Shown here one piece after another: positions 1 to 6,761 of a stretch of DNA of 6,930 bases (positions within the stretch are counted from its first letter, which is position 1; the number at the start of each line of letters is the position of its first letter). Location of the stretch: the NCBI GenBank assembly GCA_934663655.1, contig CAKUKT010000140.1, forward strand, positions 1-6,930, in the 5' to 3' direction. This stretch comes from an uncultured Victivallaceae bacterium (GTDB lineage: Bacteria; Verrucomicrobiota; Lentisphaeria; Victivallales; Victivallaceae). Under the pieces are notes generated by a model. The model made no database searches and was not told where the DNA came from. It saw only the letters and a program-made list of their open reading frames with translations. A program made the position numbers and the translations under genes.

Positions 1-489
1 GGCATCAACCCCTGTCCGGTTGGCGAACTCCACTGCTTCGTCGACTTCGGTCAGGCGGTTTTCGTCGCCCTGTGCGACGTGGCCGATTTCGCCCTCGCTG
101 GAGGCTCCGAATGATCTGGCGTACTCCGCGCAAAAACTGGTGATGCGTACATTTTCGTCGAAGGGATGTCGGGACCCGTCGTACATGACCGAGGTATATC
201 CCCAGGCGAGTGCGGCTTTGACCTGATCGACATTATCTCCGTGATCGAGGTGCAGTGCCACCGGTTGCTTACAGCGGTGAGCCAGCCGGATCAGGGTTCC
301 GGCGAGGTCGTAGGCCTTGTTGGAATTGAAGAGCCGCATATAGACCTGAATGATGACGGGGGATTGCTCCGCTTCCGCCGCCTTGACAACCGCAGCTGCG
401 GTTTCATAGTTGGCGACGTTGAATGCGCCGACGGCGCGTTTTTCCCGCCGTGCCTGGATCAGCATTTCCTTCATATTTACAAGAGACAT
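1..489 (-). CDS. Class II fructose-bisphosphate-type aldolase, N-terminal 163 residues (C-terminus beyond window)
   Basis: This is the N-terminal part of a zinc-dependent class II aldolase, a cytoplasmic TIM-barrel enzyme that cleaves a ketose (bis)phosphate into DHAP plus an aldehyde. The start MSLVNMKEML is typical of the family. Visible motifs are GAFNV (residues 21-25), HLDHGD (80-85), SVMYDGS (100-106), the ENVRIT segment (112-117) and EGEIG (132-136). By family knowledge Asp82 is the catalytic acid/base, His83 a zinc ligand and Glu134 a likely zinc ligand. The remaining zinc histidines lie in the missing C-terminal part. The ATG at 489 was chosen because a GGGAG lies 10 bases upstream and the family begins this way; an internal ATG at 474 is less likely. 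The gene follows the Fe-S protein after 18 bases. Family members include FbaA, GatY/KbaY and IolJ. The neighbouring iolB makes IolJ (6-phospho-5-dehydro-2-deoxygluconate aldolase) a possibility, but the visible part cannot decide the substrate. Confidence 0.93.
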   Translation of the reverse strand, partial: MSLVNMKEMLIQARREKRAVGAFNVANYETAAAVVKAAEAEQSPVIIQVYMRLFNSNKAYDLAGTLIRLAHRCKQPVALHLDHGDNVDQVKAALAWGYTSVMYDGSRHPFDENVRITSFCAEYARSFGASSEGEIGHVAQGDENRLTEVDEAVEFANRTGVDA

Positions 490-499
490 AGGGCATATT

Positions 500-504
500 C
501 TCCC
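500..504 (-). promoter_or_regulatory. Ribosome binding site for the aldolase gene
   Basis: GGGAG on the minus strand lies 10 bases before the ATG at 489, inside the 18-base gap after the Fe-S gene's stop codon. It supports that start over the in-frame ATG at 474. The spacing is on the long side. Confidence 0.5.
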
Positions 505-507
505 GGC

Positions 508-1542
508 TCAGAGGCAGGACGCGGCGAGTTCTTCGAGGGTCTGCACATTCAGTTGCGTATACTTGGAGAGCTGGATTTTCGTGTAAGGCGAGGCGACTAC
601 GATGAGATCATTTCTGGGGTCATCCGCGCGTTCGGCGACATATTCAGCGAGTTTTCTTACAATACTTTCGTTGATTTGCGGCAGGACGACCGCGCCTTCG
701 CCGCAGGTATAGGACTCCTCGTTATTGGTGCCGAAGGGGATGATTTTCGCGCCGAGGGAGGCGAGCAGTGCGTGCGGGAATTTATAGTTATGGTTATAAT
801 TTTTGAGGAAGTCGCTTTCGAGGTAATATAGTTCACCGGCCTTCCTGAATTTGAGTTTCAGGCTTTGCAGGTACTCCGAAACGTGCATTACCCGGGCAGA
901 GATTTTGATGCCGAACTCCCGGTAGTCGTTGACCAGCGCGTCGTAAGCCGCGGGGTTGGAGACGACCAGAAGTTTTGCTCCGGTGTCATTGACGATTCGG
1001 GCGAATTTCTCCGCCGCCTCCCGGGCCTCCGCTGCGAACCCGAGAATTTTGAGAGCCTTGCCGATACATCCGCCGGAGATGGTTCGGTAGGGGATGCCTG
1101 CTTTTTTCATAATTTTGTCAAAGGCCCTGGGAACGGAAATTGCTTCAGCGGTGCAGGGATCCTTGAAGTAGAGTACGTCACCGCTGCCTCTCCGGCTCCA
1201 CTTCTCGCTTTTTCGGAGTTCGTCGGCGAGCTTGCGGATGTAATCGGGAGCGAATCCAGCATTCACGATATCGGTACGGGCGGCGATGTTCAGTCCGTTT
1301 TCATCGTAATGGCTGACGCAGTGATACCGGCACGCTGCGCTGAGGTCGGAACGGTAAAGCGTGTCGATGAAGTCACGGTTGGCGAGTTGTTCCGGGTGCA
1401 TGGTGACGCCGTAGATCATGGCGGCCCGGATGCGCGGGGTGTCCGATTCAGTGAACATCACGTTGCCGACGCCGGAGAGATGGCGGCACATGAAGCAGAA
1501 ACGGCAGTTCATAATTGCGTCGGTATAGTTGTCGATATTCAT
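508..1542 (-). CDS. GlcF/HdrD-like Fe-S electron-transfer protein with degenerate second cluster and degenerate CCG domains
   Basis: This 344-residue protein is the probable electron-transfer partner of the FAD oxidase encoded immediately upstream. It has the layout of GlcF/GlpC/HdrD proteins: an N-terminal two-cluster ferredoxin region followed by two cysteine-rich CCG domains. The first ferredoxin motif reads C13-x2-C16-x2-C19-x3-Ser23. The second is Ser65-x2-Ser68-x2-C71-x3-C75. In two-cluster ferredoxins, cluster I uses the first three cysteines of motif 1 plus the last of motif 2 (C13, C16, C19, C75), and all four are present. Cluster II would use positions 23, 65, 68 and 71, of which only C71 remains. 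In CCG domain 1, C130 and C159 remain, but the expected CC partner is Ile160 and the CPxC is Asn-Pro-Ala-Ala (196-199). In CCG domain 2 only C280 remains, and its CPxC is SPYT (318-321). The start at 1542 is supported by AGGAG seven bases upstream. The stop of the FAD gene lies only two bases before this start, so translation is probably coupled. Family and partner assignment is fairly sure; the acceptor and whether the CCG sites bind anything are unknown. Confidence 0.82.
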   Translation of the reverse strand: MNIDNYTDAIMNCRFCFMCRHLSGVGNVMFTESDTPRIRAAMIYGVTMHPEQLANRDFIDTLYRSDLSAACRYHCVSHYDENGLNIAARTDIVNAGFAPDYIRKLADELRKSEKWSRRGSGDVLYFKDPCTAEAISVPRAFDKIMKKAGIPYRTISGGCIGKALKILGFAAEAREAAEKFARIVNDTGAKLLVVSNPAAYDALVNDYREFGIKISARVMHVSEYLQSLKLKFRKAGELYYLESDFLKNYNHNYKFPHALLASLGAKIIPFGTNNEESYTCGEGAVVLPQINESIVRKLAEYVAERADDPRNDLIVVASPYTKIQLSKYTQLNVQTLEELAASCL

Positions 1543-1544
1543 GA

Positions 1545-2999
1545 TCAGACTCCTTTGAAACCTGATTTGCCGGGGTTCATGATATTGTTCGGGTCGAGTT
1601 GTTTTTTGATGCCTTCGAGAACCGGCATGGCCGGGCCGTAGAGTTCCTTCATCAGCCGGCTGAGTTTGAGTCCGACGCCGTGGTGTTCATTGATGACGCC
1701 GCCGTTGGCGATGGCGGCACGGATTGCCAGATCCCAGACCCGGTTGTAGAGAGCGGTTGCCTCGCGAGGATCGCGGGGCACATCTTTTTCCTCGAAAATA
1801 AATCTGGCGTACAACATGCATCCCCACTCATACCAGTGGGAGAAGTGTCCGATGAAGCGCGCCTGGGGAAAATTCTCGTTGACGACCTTTTTCATCGCCC
1901 AGTAAACATTTTCGATGTTGGCGAAGGTCGCGACGGTGTCGAGCGTACCGAATGCCTGGGGAAGATGGAACATATAGGGGGGATAGAAAAATTTGTATTT
2001 ATTCTCCCACCAGAGTTCCCCGCCCTTGCTGCCGAGATCCTTGCCTTTGAACTTTTTCTCCATGATTTCGCGGGCGTAGCGCATCTGGCATTCGACGATA
2101 TCCCTGCGGCCGTCGAATCCGAACACCAGGTAAGCACCCTGTTCCAGTTCCATCCCGAACACTCTGCGGACATGGTGGATCGTTTCCTCCTCGTCGTAAA
2201 GCCGGACCGCACAGGGTTGGAGCCGGCTGCGCATCAGTTCTGCTCCGGCGCTCATCGCGGTGTGGAAGTCCTTGAAGATGTAGGCACGGAACTCCCGGGC
2301 TTCCGGCTGCGGATGGACCTTGAGCGTAACTTCCGTGATGATGCCGAGCGTGCCCTCGCTGCCGAGAAAGAGCATGGTGAGATCCGGTCCGGAAGCATGG
2401 CGCGGCACAGGCAGGGTGCGGATGATTTCACCGGTCGGCGTGACGACTTCAAGGGACATCACCATGTCTTCGATCTTGCCGTACTTGGTGGAGAGCACGC
2501 CGGTTCCGCGATGCGCCAGAAAACCACCGATGGTGGCGCAGGCGATTGACGCCGGGAGATGCATGGTCGAGAATCCCTCCTTGTTGCAGCGCCATTCGAG
2601 ATGCCGGGCGTTGATGCCGGTCTGGCAGGTGACGGTCAGCGAGTCGCGGTCGATGCCGATGAATTTATTCATCCGCTTCATATCGATGATGATTCCGCCG
2701 TAAACGGGCAGCGCTCCCCCCTGGGACCCCGAACCGCCGCCCCACGGTACCACCGGAATATGGTATTGGTTGGCGACCTTGATGATTCTGGCGATCTCGG
2801 CGGCGCTGCCGGGATGGATGATGAAATCGGGTTTCGGGGTTTCCATGCCGCGGTCGTGCCACATTTCGGGGATCCAGTAGTAGTCGATCGAATGACCGAA
2901 TTTATCGGCGTCGCAAGTGCAGACATATTCGTCGCCGACGATATCGGTCAGCTCCGTACGGATCATCTCGTACATATAACTTGTTTTTGAAACCAGCAT
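1545..2999 (-). CDS. FAD-linked oxidase, GlcD / alkyldihydroxyacetonephosphate-synthase-like (VAO fold)
   Basis: This 484-residue flavoprotein of the vanillyl-alcohol-oxidase/PCMH superfamily probably oxidises a 2-hydroxy acid or polyol-type substrate and passes electrons to the downstream Fe-S protein. The N-terminal FAD-binding domain shows the glycine-rich VPWGGGSGSQGG loop (84-95), a HLPASIACATIGG segment (147-159) and LGSEGTLGIITEVTLKV (212-228). The C-terminal FAD-linked oxidase domain contains WWENKYKFFYPPY (330-342), then TLDTVATF (352-359), NEHHGVG (437-443) and a closing DPNNIMNPGK (469-478). These parts resemble alkyl-DHAP synthase and GlcD/D-lactate dehydrogenases. The length is normal for the family. 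A GTG at 3002 is also in frame, but GGAGG at 3005-3009 lies too close to it and is five bases from the ATG at 2999, so the ATG was chosen. No GlcE-like second flavin subunit is visible. The substrate is not identifiable; lactate, glycolate or a sugar acid from this pathway are options. Confidence 0.88.
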   Translation of the reverse strand: MLVSKTSYMYEMIRTELTDIVGDEYVCTCDADKFGHSIDYYWIPEMWHDRGMETPKPDFIIHPGSAAEIARIIKVANQYHIPVVPWGGGSGSQGGALPVYGGIIIDMKRMNKFIGIDRDSLTVTCQTGINARHLEWRCNKEGFSTMHLPASIACATIGGFLAHRGTGVLSTKYGKIEDMVMSLEVVTPTGEIIRTLPVPRHASGPDLTMLFLGSEGTLGIITEVTLKVHPQPEAREFRAYIFKDFHTAMSAGAELMRSRLQPCAVRLYDEEETIHHVRRVFGMELEQGAYLVFGFDGRRDIVECQMRYAREIMEKKFKGKDLGSKGGELWWENKYKFFYPPYMFHLPQAFGTLDTVATFANIENVYWAMKKVVNENFPQARFIGHFSHWYEWGCMLYARFIFEEKDVPRDPREATALYNRVWDLAIRAAIANGGVINEHHGVGLKLSRLMKELYGPAMPVLEGIKKQLDPNNIMNPGKSGFKGV

Positions 3000-3004
3000 C
3001 ACGT

Positions 3005-3009
3005 CCTCC
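3005..3009 (-). promoter_or_regulatory. Ribosome binding site deciding the FAD-oxidase start
   Basis: GGAGG lies five bases before the ATG at 2999 and only two bases before the alternative GTG at 3002. It therefore favours the ATG. It sits in the 38-base gap (3000-3037) after the FGGY kinase, the longest intergenic gap in the window. No hairpin or convincing promoter was seen in that gap. Confidence 0.6.
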
Positions 3010-3037
3010 GTCAGGTTGGTTAGAGAAAATTGACAAT

Positions 3038-4543
3038 TCAGTCACATTCGGAATAGATCGGCGCCAGCGCATCGTGGATTTGCCGGTACCGCTGGAACAG
3101 CCGGGCATACTTTTCGGCCAACTGCGGTTTCGGAACCAGTTTCCGGTCGACCCGGTGGCAGCGGCGAACCGCATCGGCGCTGTCCCGGAAAACTCCGATG
3201 CCGGTGCCCGCCAGCAGCGCGCTGCCGAAGGAGGCGTCGCCCGGGACGGAAACCTGGACCGGTAGATTGAAAACGTTACAGACAATTTCACTCCAGAGCC
3301 GACTTCTGGCGCCGCCGCCGATCAGGAAGATCCGCTTCACCGGAAGTCCCATCTGTTCAATTTCTCCATAACAGTCGCGCAGCGAGAAGGCCACCCCCTC
3401 CAGCAGCGCCCGCATGAAATCCCCCCGGGTGGATGAGATCGAAATACCGGTGAAACTGCCGCGCAGAGCCGCATCCCAGTACGGTGAGCGTTCACCCTGC
3501 AGATAGGGGTGGAACATCATGCCGCCGGCGCCGGGGGGCGAGGCCGCCGCCTGTTGATCCATCAGTTCGAATGCTCTTACCCCGAGACGCCCGGCCTGCT
3601 GAAGTTCGGTGTCACAGAAGTTATCGCGGAACCACCGCTGGCAGAGGGCCGCCGCATTGGTGGCCGAGACCGTGTACCACATTCCCGGGATGACATGGGA
3701 GTAGGTGAGCGTTGTCCGTCCGGGATGGGGATTCGCCGTCATGACGTTGACATTGCCCGCGGTCGCCAGTTTGACGATACAGTCGCCGGGTTCGATGGCG
3801 CCGGCGCCGTAATCCTCGACCGCGGAGTCGGAAGCGCCGCAGATGACCGGAGTTCCGGCGGGGATTCTGGTATCCGCCGCTGCTTCGGGGGTAACCGTGC
3901 CGAGTTGAGTGGTGGGTTCGACGAGTTCGGGAAGCACGGCGACGTCAAGTCCGGCGAGTTCAGCCAGCTCCGCCGACCAGCTCCGGCGCGCCATGTCGTA
4001 AAACAAACTCCCCTGAGCCTCGATGTGGTCGGTGGCGGCCCGGCCGGTCACCAGATAACGGACGTAATCCTTGACGAAAAGGAGATGCCGGGTTTTTTTC
4101 AGGACTTCCGGTTCATGGCGGTTGAGCCACATCAGCTGCGGGAGCGTCCAGGTCGGAGTCGGCAGCTGCCAGGCGGTACCGAAGATCTGATCGAGGTGTT
4201 CTTCCCGGAGCAATCGACACTCCTCCACACTGCGCTGATCCGTCCACATGATGGTTCTGCGCAGCACTTTCATCTGATCGTCGAGCAGAACCGCATTGTG
4301 GGTGGAACCGTCGAAGGCCACCGCCCGGACGGCGGAGAAGTCCACCCCCTGCGAACGCACTTTCGCGAGGGATTCACACATTGCGGAATACCAGTCACCC
4401 GGATCTTGTTCAGACCAGCCCGGATGTTCGTAATGCGTGGGATACTCCACCGCAGCTTCCCCGAGCACGGTTCCGCTGTCGTCGATCGCGGTGACCTTGC
4501 AGCCGCCCGAACCGAAATCGATGCCGAGCAGTACGGTTTTCAT
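3038..4543 (-). CDS. FGGY-family carbohydrate kinase, xylulokinase-like
   Basis: This 501-residue ATP-dependent kinase of the FGGY family phosphorylates a ketose, polyol or sugar acid in the cytoplasm; the length matches XylB. The N-terminal ATP-phosphate loop is GIDFGSGGCK (7-16). Other family marks are FDGSTHNAVLLD (77-88), WTDQRS (100-105), GASDSA (236-241) with likely catalytic base Asp239, HPYLQGERSPYWD (345-357) and the adenosine-binding LIGGGARSRLW (407-417). In E. coli XylB the segment matching 78-83 is SGQMHG, where Met and His contact xylulose. Here it is DGSTHN, so the His is kept but Met is replaced by Thr, and the substrate may not be D-xylulose. The gene follows iolB with the two nearly touching. 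An in-frame ATG at 4549 would add Met-Thr. The ATG at 4543 was preferred because AGGA lies five bases before it, but the upstream start has a weaker GGTGA at good spacing and cannot be excluded. Family is certain, substrate unknown. Confidence 0.92.
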   Translation of the reverse strand: MKTVLLGIDFGSGGCKVTAIDDSGTVLGEAAVEYPTHYEHPGWSEQDPGDWYSAMCESLAKVRSQGVDFSAVRAVAFDGSTHNAVLLDDQMKVLRRTIMWTDQRSVEECRLLREEHLDQIFGTAWQLPTPTWTLPQLMWLNRHEPEVLKKTRHLLFVKDYVRYLVTGRAATDHIEAQGSLFYDMARRSWSAELAELAGLDVAVLPELVEPTTQLGTVTPEAAADTRIPAGTPVICGASDSAVEDYGAGAIEPGDCIVKLATAGNVNVMTANPHPGRTTLTYSHVIPGMWYTVSATNAAALCQRWFRDNFCDTELQQAGRLGVRAFELMDQQAAASPPGAGGMMFHPYLQGERSPYWDAALRGSFTGISISSTRGDFMRALLEGVAFSLRDCYGEIEQMGLPVKRIFLIGGGARSRLWSEIVCNVFNLPVQVSVPGDASFGSALLAGTGIGVFRDSADAVRRCHRVDRKLVPKPQLAEKYARLFQRYRQIHDALAPIYSECD

Positions 4544-4548
4544 GGTCA

Positions 4549-4552
4549 TCCT
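4549..4552 (-). promoter_or_regulatory. Ribosome binding site overlapping the iolB stop codon
   Basis: AGGA, overlapping the TAG stop of iolB (4551-4553), sits five bases before the ATG at 4543 of the FGGY kinase. This favours that start over the ATG at 4549, which overlaps the site. The arrangement suggests translational coupling of the kinase to iolB. Confidence 0.5.
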
Positions 4553-5351
4553 ACTTCACCCAGCTGTGTTGCGGATCCTGGGAAGAGATGAGGCCGCGGT
4601 TGACCTTGCCGCACATGGTCCAGAGGTAGTACATCTGATATCCGGGCGCGCCGCAGAGCGGATGATAACCCTCCGCGATGGCCACGGTGTCGTTGTTTTT
4701 GACGGTATAGGTTTCGTCGATGGAACCATCCGGCAGATAGACCTTCTGGATGCCGAACCCCTGCGACGGATTGAAACGGTAGAAGTAGGTCTCCTCCATG
4801 TCGATTTCCGCGGGGGGATTGTCAACGTCGTGCCGATGGGGGGGATAGCCCGACCAGTTGCCGGAGGGAATCAGTCCTTCGCCGATGTAGAAGTGTTCGG
4901 AGTCGAACTTTTCGTCGATCATGATGGTGGCCAGACGGGTGAAGTTGTCGCGGCCGATGGTGATGGTACGGGTCTGTTCCGGAGCGATGACGGTGGGAGC
5001 GGCGGTGTCGCGGCTCGCGGGTGAACGGTTGCAGGCGATATCGACATCAGTGATGGCGGTGATTTCGTACTCCGTGCGCCGGGGCAGATAGACGGTGTGG
5101 GGTTTACCTGAGAAGACATCCCGGCGGGCGCCGACTTCATCGAAACCGAAGCCGGGACCGCGAACCGCGCACTTGCCGCCGAGGAGGACGAGCGCCACTT
5201 CAAATTCTCCGGTCGAGGCCCGGTAAGAGGCGCCCGCCCCGAGCTGAATGATTCCGAACCCGGTCAGCTGCATATTGTATTCTCCGGGTTCAAAGACCCG
5301 GTTGTAGCCCGGTTCGGGAGTGAGATGGATCAGCAGTTTTCCGTCGCTCAT
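4551..5351 (-). CDS. iolB: 5-deoxy-glucuronate isomerase (IolB; KduI/IolB cupin family)
   Basis: This 266-residue double-cupin isomerase has the length and signature of IolB, which converts 5-deoxy-D-glucuronate to 5-dehydro-2-deoxy-D-gluconate in myo-inositol breakdown. The strongest stretch is the second cupin. It contains SGNWSGYPPHRHD (163-175), EETYFYRF (186-193), the QGFGIQKVY segment (197-205), DGSIDETY (208-215) and GYHPL (228-232). By comparison with KduI/IolB the metal ligands are probably His172, His174, Glu187 and His230, all present. AGGAG lies seven bases before the ATG at 5351, and the gene starts 19 bases after the isomerase gene. No other inositol-specific gene (iolG, iolE, iolD) is in the window, so the in vivo substrate may be 5-deoxy-glucuronate from elsewhere or a related uronate-like compound. 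Family membership is secure; the exact reaction in this operon is inferred. Confidence 0.92.
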   Translation of the reverse strand: MSDGKLLIHLTPEPGYNRVFEPGEYNMQLTGFGIIQLGAGASYRASTGEFEVALVLLGGKCAVRGPGFGFDEVGARRDVFSGKPHTVYLPRRTEYEITAITDVDIACNRSPASRDTAAPTVIAPEQTRTITIGRDNFTRLATIMIDEKFDSEHFYIGEGLIPSGNWSGYPPHRHDVDNPPAEIDMEETYFYRFNPSQGFGIQKVYLPDGSIDETYTVKNNDTVAIAEGYHPLCGAPGYQMYYLWTMCGKVNRGLISSQDPQHSWVK

Positions 5352-5370
5352 GGCTTATCTCCTTTACAAA

Positions 5371-6744
5371 TTATTTTACTAAAACCGGTTCGATATCGAG
5401 GATGCGGCAGATGTCCAGCAGTTCCGCCGACAGGTCGCCGTAGGTGAGCGCATAGTGGTGTTCCCAGCCCTGATTGATGACGATGTCGCGGAGCCGGTCG
5501 CAACCGGCATCGAACTTGATTCGGAGCGGATTGCCGCGGACAAAAAGATCGGTGTCGAGTCCGTCGCCGGTCGCAATCAGCATGCGGAAACCGTCGCCGT
5601 CACGTTTTTCGCCCAGACGAGCCAGCGTAAGTCGTCCCGGCTTGAGGGGAAATTCATTGGTAACTCCCTTGACGCCGCCGCCTTCAACCGTGGCACTGTG
5701 ACAGAGCTTCGGAAGGCAGCCCGCTTTGCAGAGCCGGGCGGGAGCGGCGCCGCAGTGCCAGGCCACGCCGCAGTCGCCCTCCATCACGATCATATCGCAG
5801 AAGAAGGGCGGCTGTCCGGTGAGTTCCTCCTCGATCCGCATCATCACCGCTCCATAGACGTCCCCCTCGCAGGCGGTGAGTAGTCCATGATTGGTGAGGT
5901 GTCCGATGGTGGAACAGACCGCGATCCCGTAGAGGTCGTCGGAGATAAATTCCGGCCAGCAGCGCATTGCGAAGGTGTCAACGAGGAACTTCTGCTTCAT
6001 CCGGGTGACCGCGGCGAAAAGGGCGGCGGATTTCCGGAGCTGTTCCTCGCTCGGGCCGTCGGATTCGTGAATCCCGGCGTCGGAAAGGATTGTTTTCATC
6101 GCATCGGCGATCTCCGATGCGGGCAGATGGCGGGCGGTTTCGATGAGTTCGTGTTCGGTGATGTACTTCACTTCCGGCCCGATTCCGGTACGCAGAAGCA
6201 TTTCATCGCAGCTGGAGGTGAAAAATCCCGGGACACGGCCACCGATCACGCCGATGCGCAGGCGCGTTAACATATCGATCGTCTTCGTGACCCGGATCGC
6301 TTTCTCAAGTCCGGCGGCGGCCTCCGGCGATCCGGGATCCGCGTGGACATGAAAATAGGGCACATGCATGCGATACATGAAGTGGGAATTCATGTTTGCC
6401 GCACAGAAGGAGTTGTTCTGAAGACGTCCGCCCGCCGGGTCAGGTTCCTTCATCGACCACAGCACTATCGGCACCTTCAGGCGCTGAGCGAACATCGGTA
6501 CGATCACCCCGAGCGAGAAGGTCATGAAGTGTGCCACGACCATATCCGGGCGCTCGCATTCAAAATGTTCGAGTTCCGCGATCGCCTTATCCTCGAAATC
6601 GATCATGCGGTCGCCGCCGATGACCTCCACGCCGGGGAGATTTTGGAGATATGCTCTGGCGTTCCGTCGGGCGGTTTCCAGAGTTTCGTTGGTCCAGTTC
6701 GCCTTGGTGAGCGGCAGGTAACCGATTTTGAATTTTTCAGCCAT
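5371..6744 (-). CDS. L-fucose/L-arabinose isomerase-fold ketol isomerase
   Basis: This 457-residue protein of the fucose/arabinose isomerase superfamily (COG2407 type) would be expected to interconvert an aldose and ketose using a divalent metal such as Mn2+. The N-terminal half carries the Rossmann-like substrate/NAD-like fold (GYLPLTKANW at 8-17, then VVAHFMTFSLG at 69-79 and IGVIGGRVPGF at 164-174). The catalytic half has CWPE (262-265), ACEGDVYGA (291-299), WHCGAAP (329-335) and the C-terminal HHYALTYGD (429-437). By analogy with FucI and AraA the metal ligands are probably Glu265, Asp295 and a His of the 429-430 pair. It is shorter than E. coli FucI (about 590) and slightly shorter than AraA (about 500). 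The segment 316-348 holds six cysteines. AGGAG lies five bases before the ATG at 6744, and the gene begins 17 bases after the PfkB kinase stop. The sugar is not predictable from the sequence; it need not be fucose or arabinose. Confidence 0.86.
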   Translation of the reverse strand: MAEKFKIGYLPLTKANWTNETLETARRNARAYLQNLPGVEVIGGDRMIDFEDKAIAELEHFECERPDMVVAHFMTFSLGVIVPMFAQRLKVPIVLWSMKEPDPAGGRLQNNSFCAANMNSHFMYRMHVPYFHVHADPGSPEAAAGLEKAIRVTKTIDMLTRLRIGVIGGRVPGFFTSSCDEMLLRTGIGPEVKYITEHELIETARHLPASEIADAMKTILSDAGIHESDGPSEEQLRKSAALFAAVTRMKQKFLVDTFAMRCWPEFISDDLYGIAVCSTIGHLTNHGLLTACEGDVYGAVMMRIEEELTGQPPFFCDMIVMEGDCGVAWHCGAAPARLCKAGCLPKLCHSATVEGGGVKGVTNEFPLKPGRLTLARLGEKRDGDGFRMLIATGDGLDTDLFVRGNPLRIKFDAGCDRLRDIVINQGWEHHYALTYGDLSAELLDICRILDIEPVLVK

Positions 6745-6761
6745 AGGGACTCCTGCTAAAG

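Noticed and set aside
3000..3037. A possible internal promoter or terminator in the longest intergenic gap
   Set aside because: It contains a TTGTCA-like hexamer but no matching -10 element, and no stem-loop with a T-run; 38 bases with a strong ribosome site is ordinary operon spacing.
166..4591. Long open frames on the plus strand (for example 166-831, 865-1641, 1599-2549, 3509-4591)
   Set aside because: They lie antisense to convincing conserved genes, show no recognisable motifs, and are the usual by-product of GC-rich codon use on the opposite strand.
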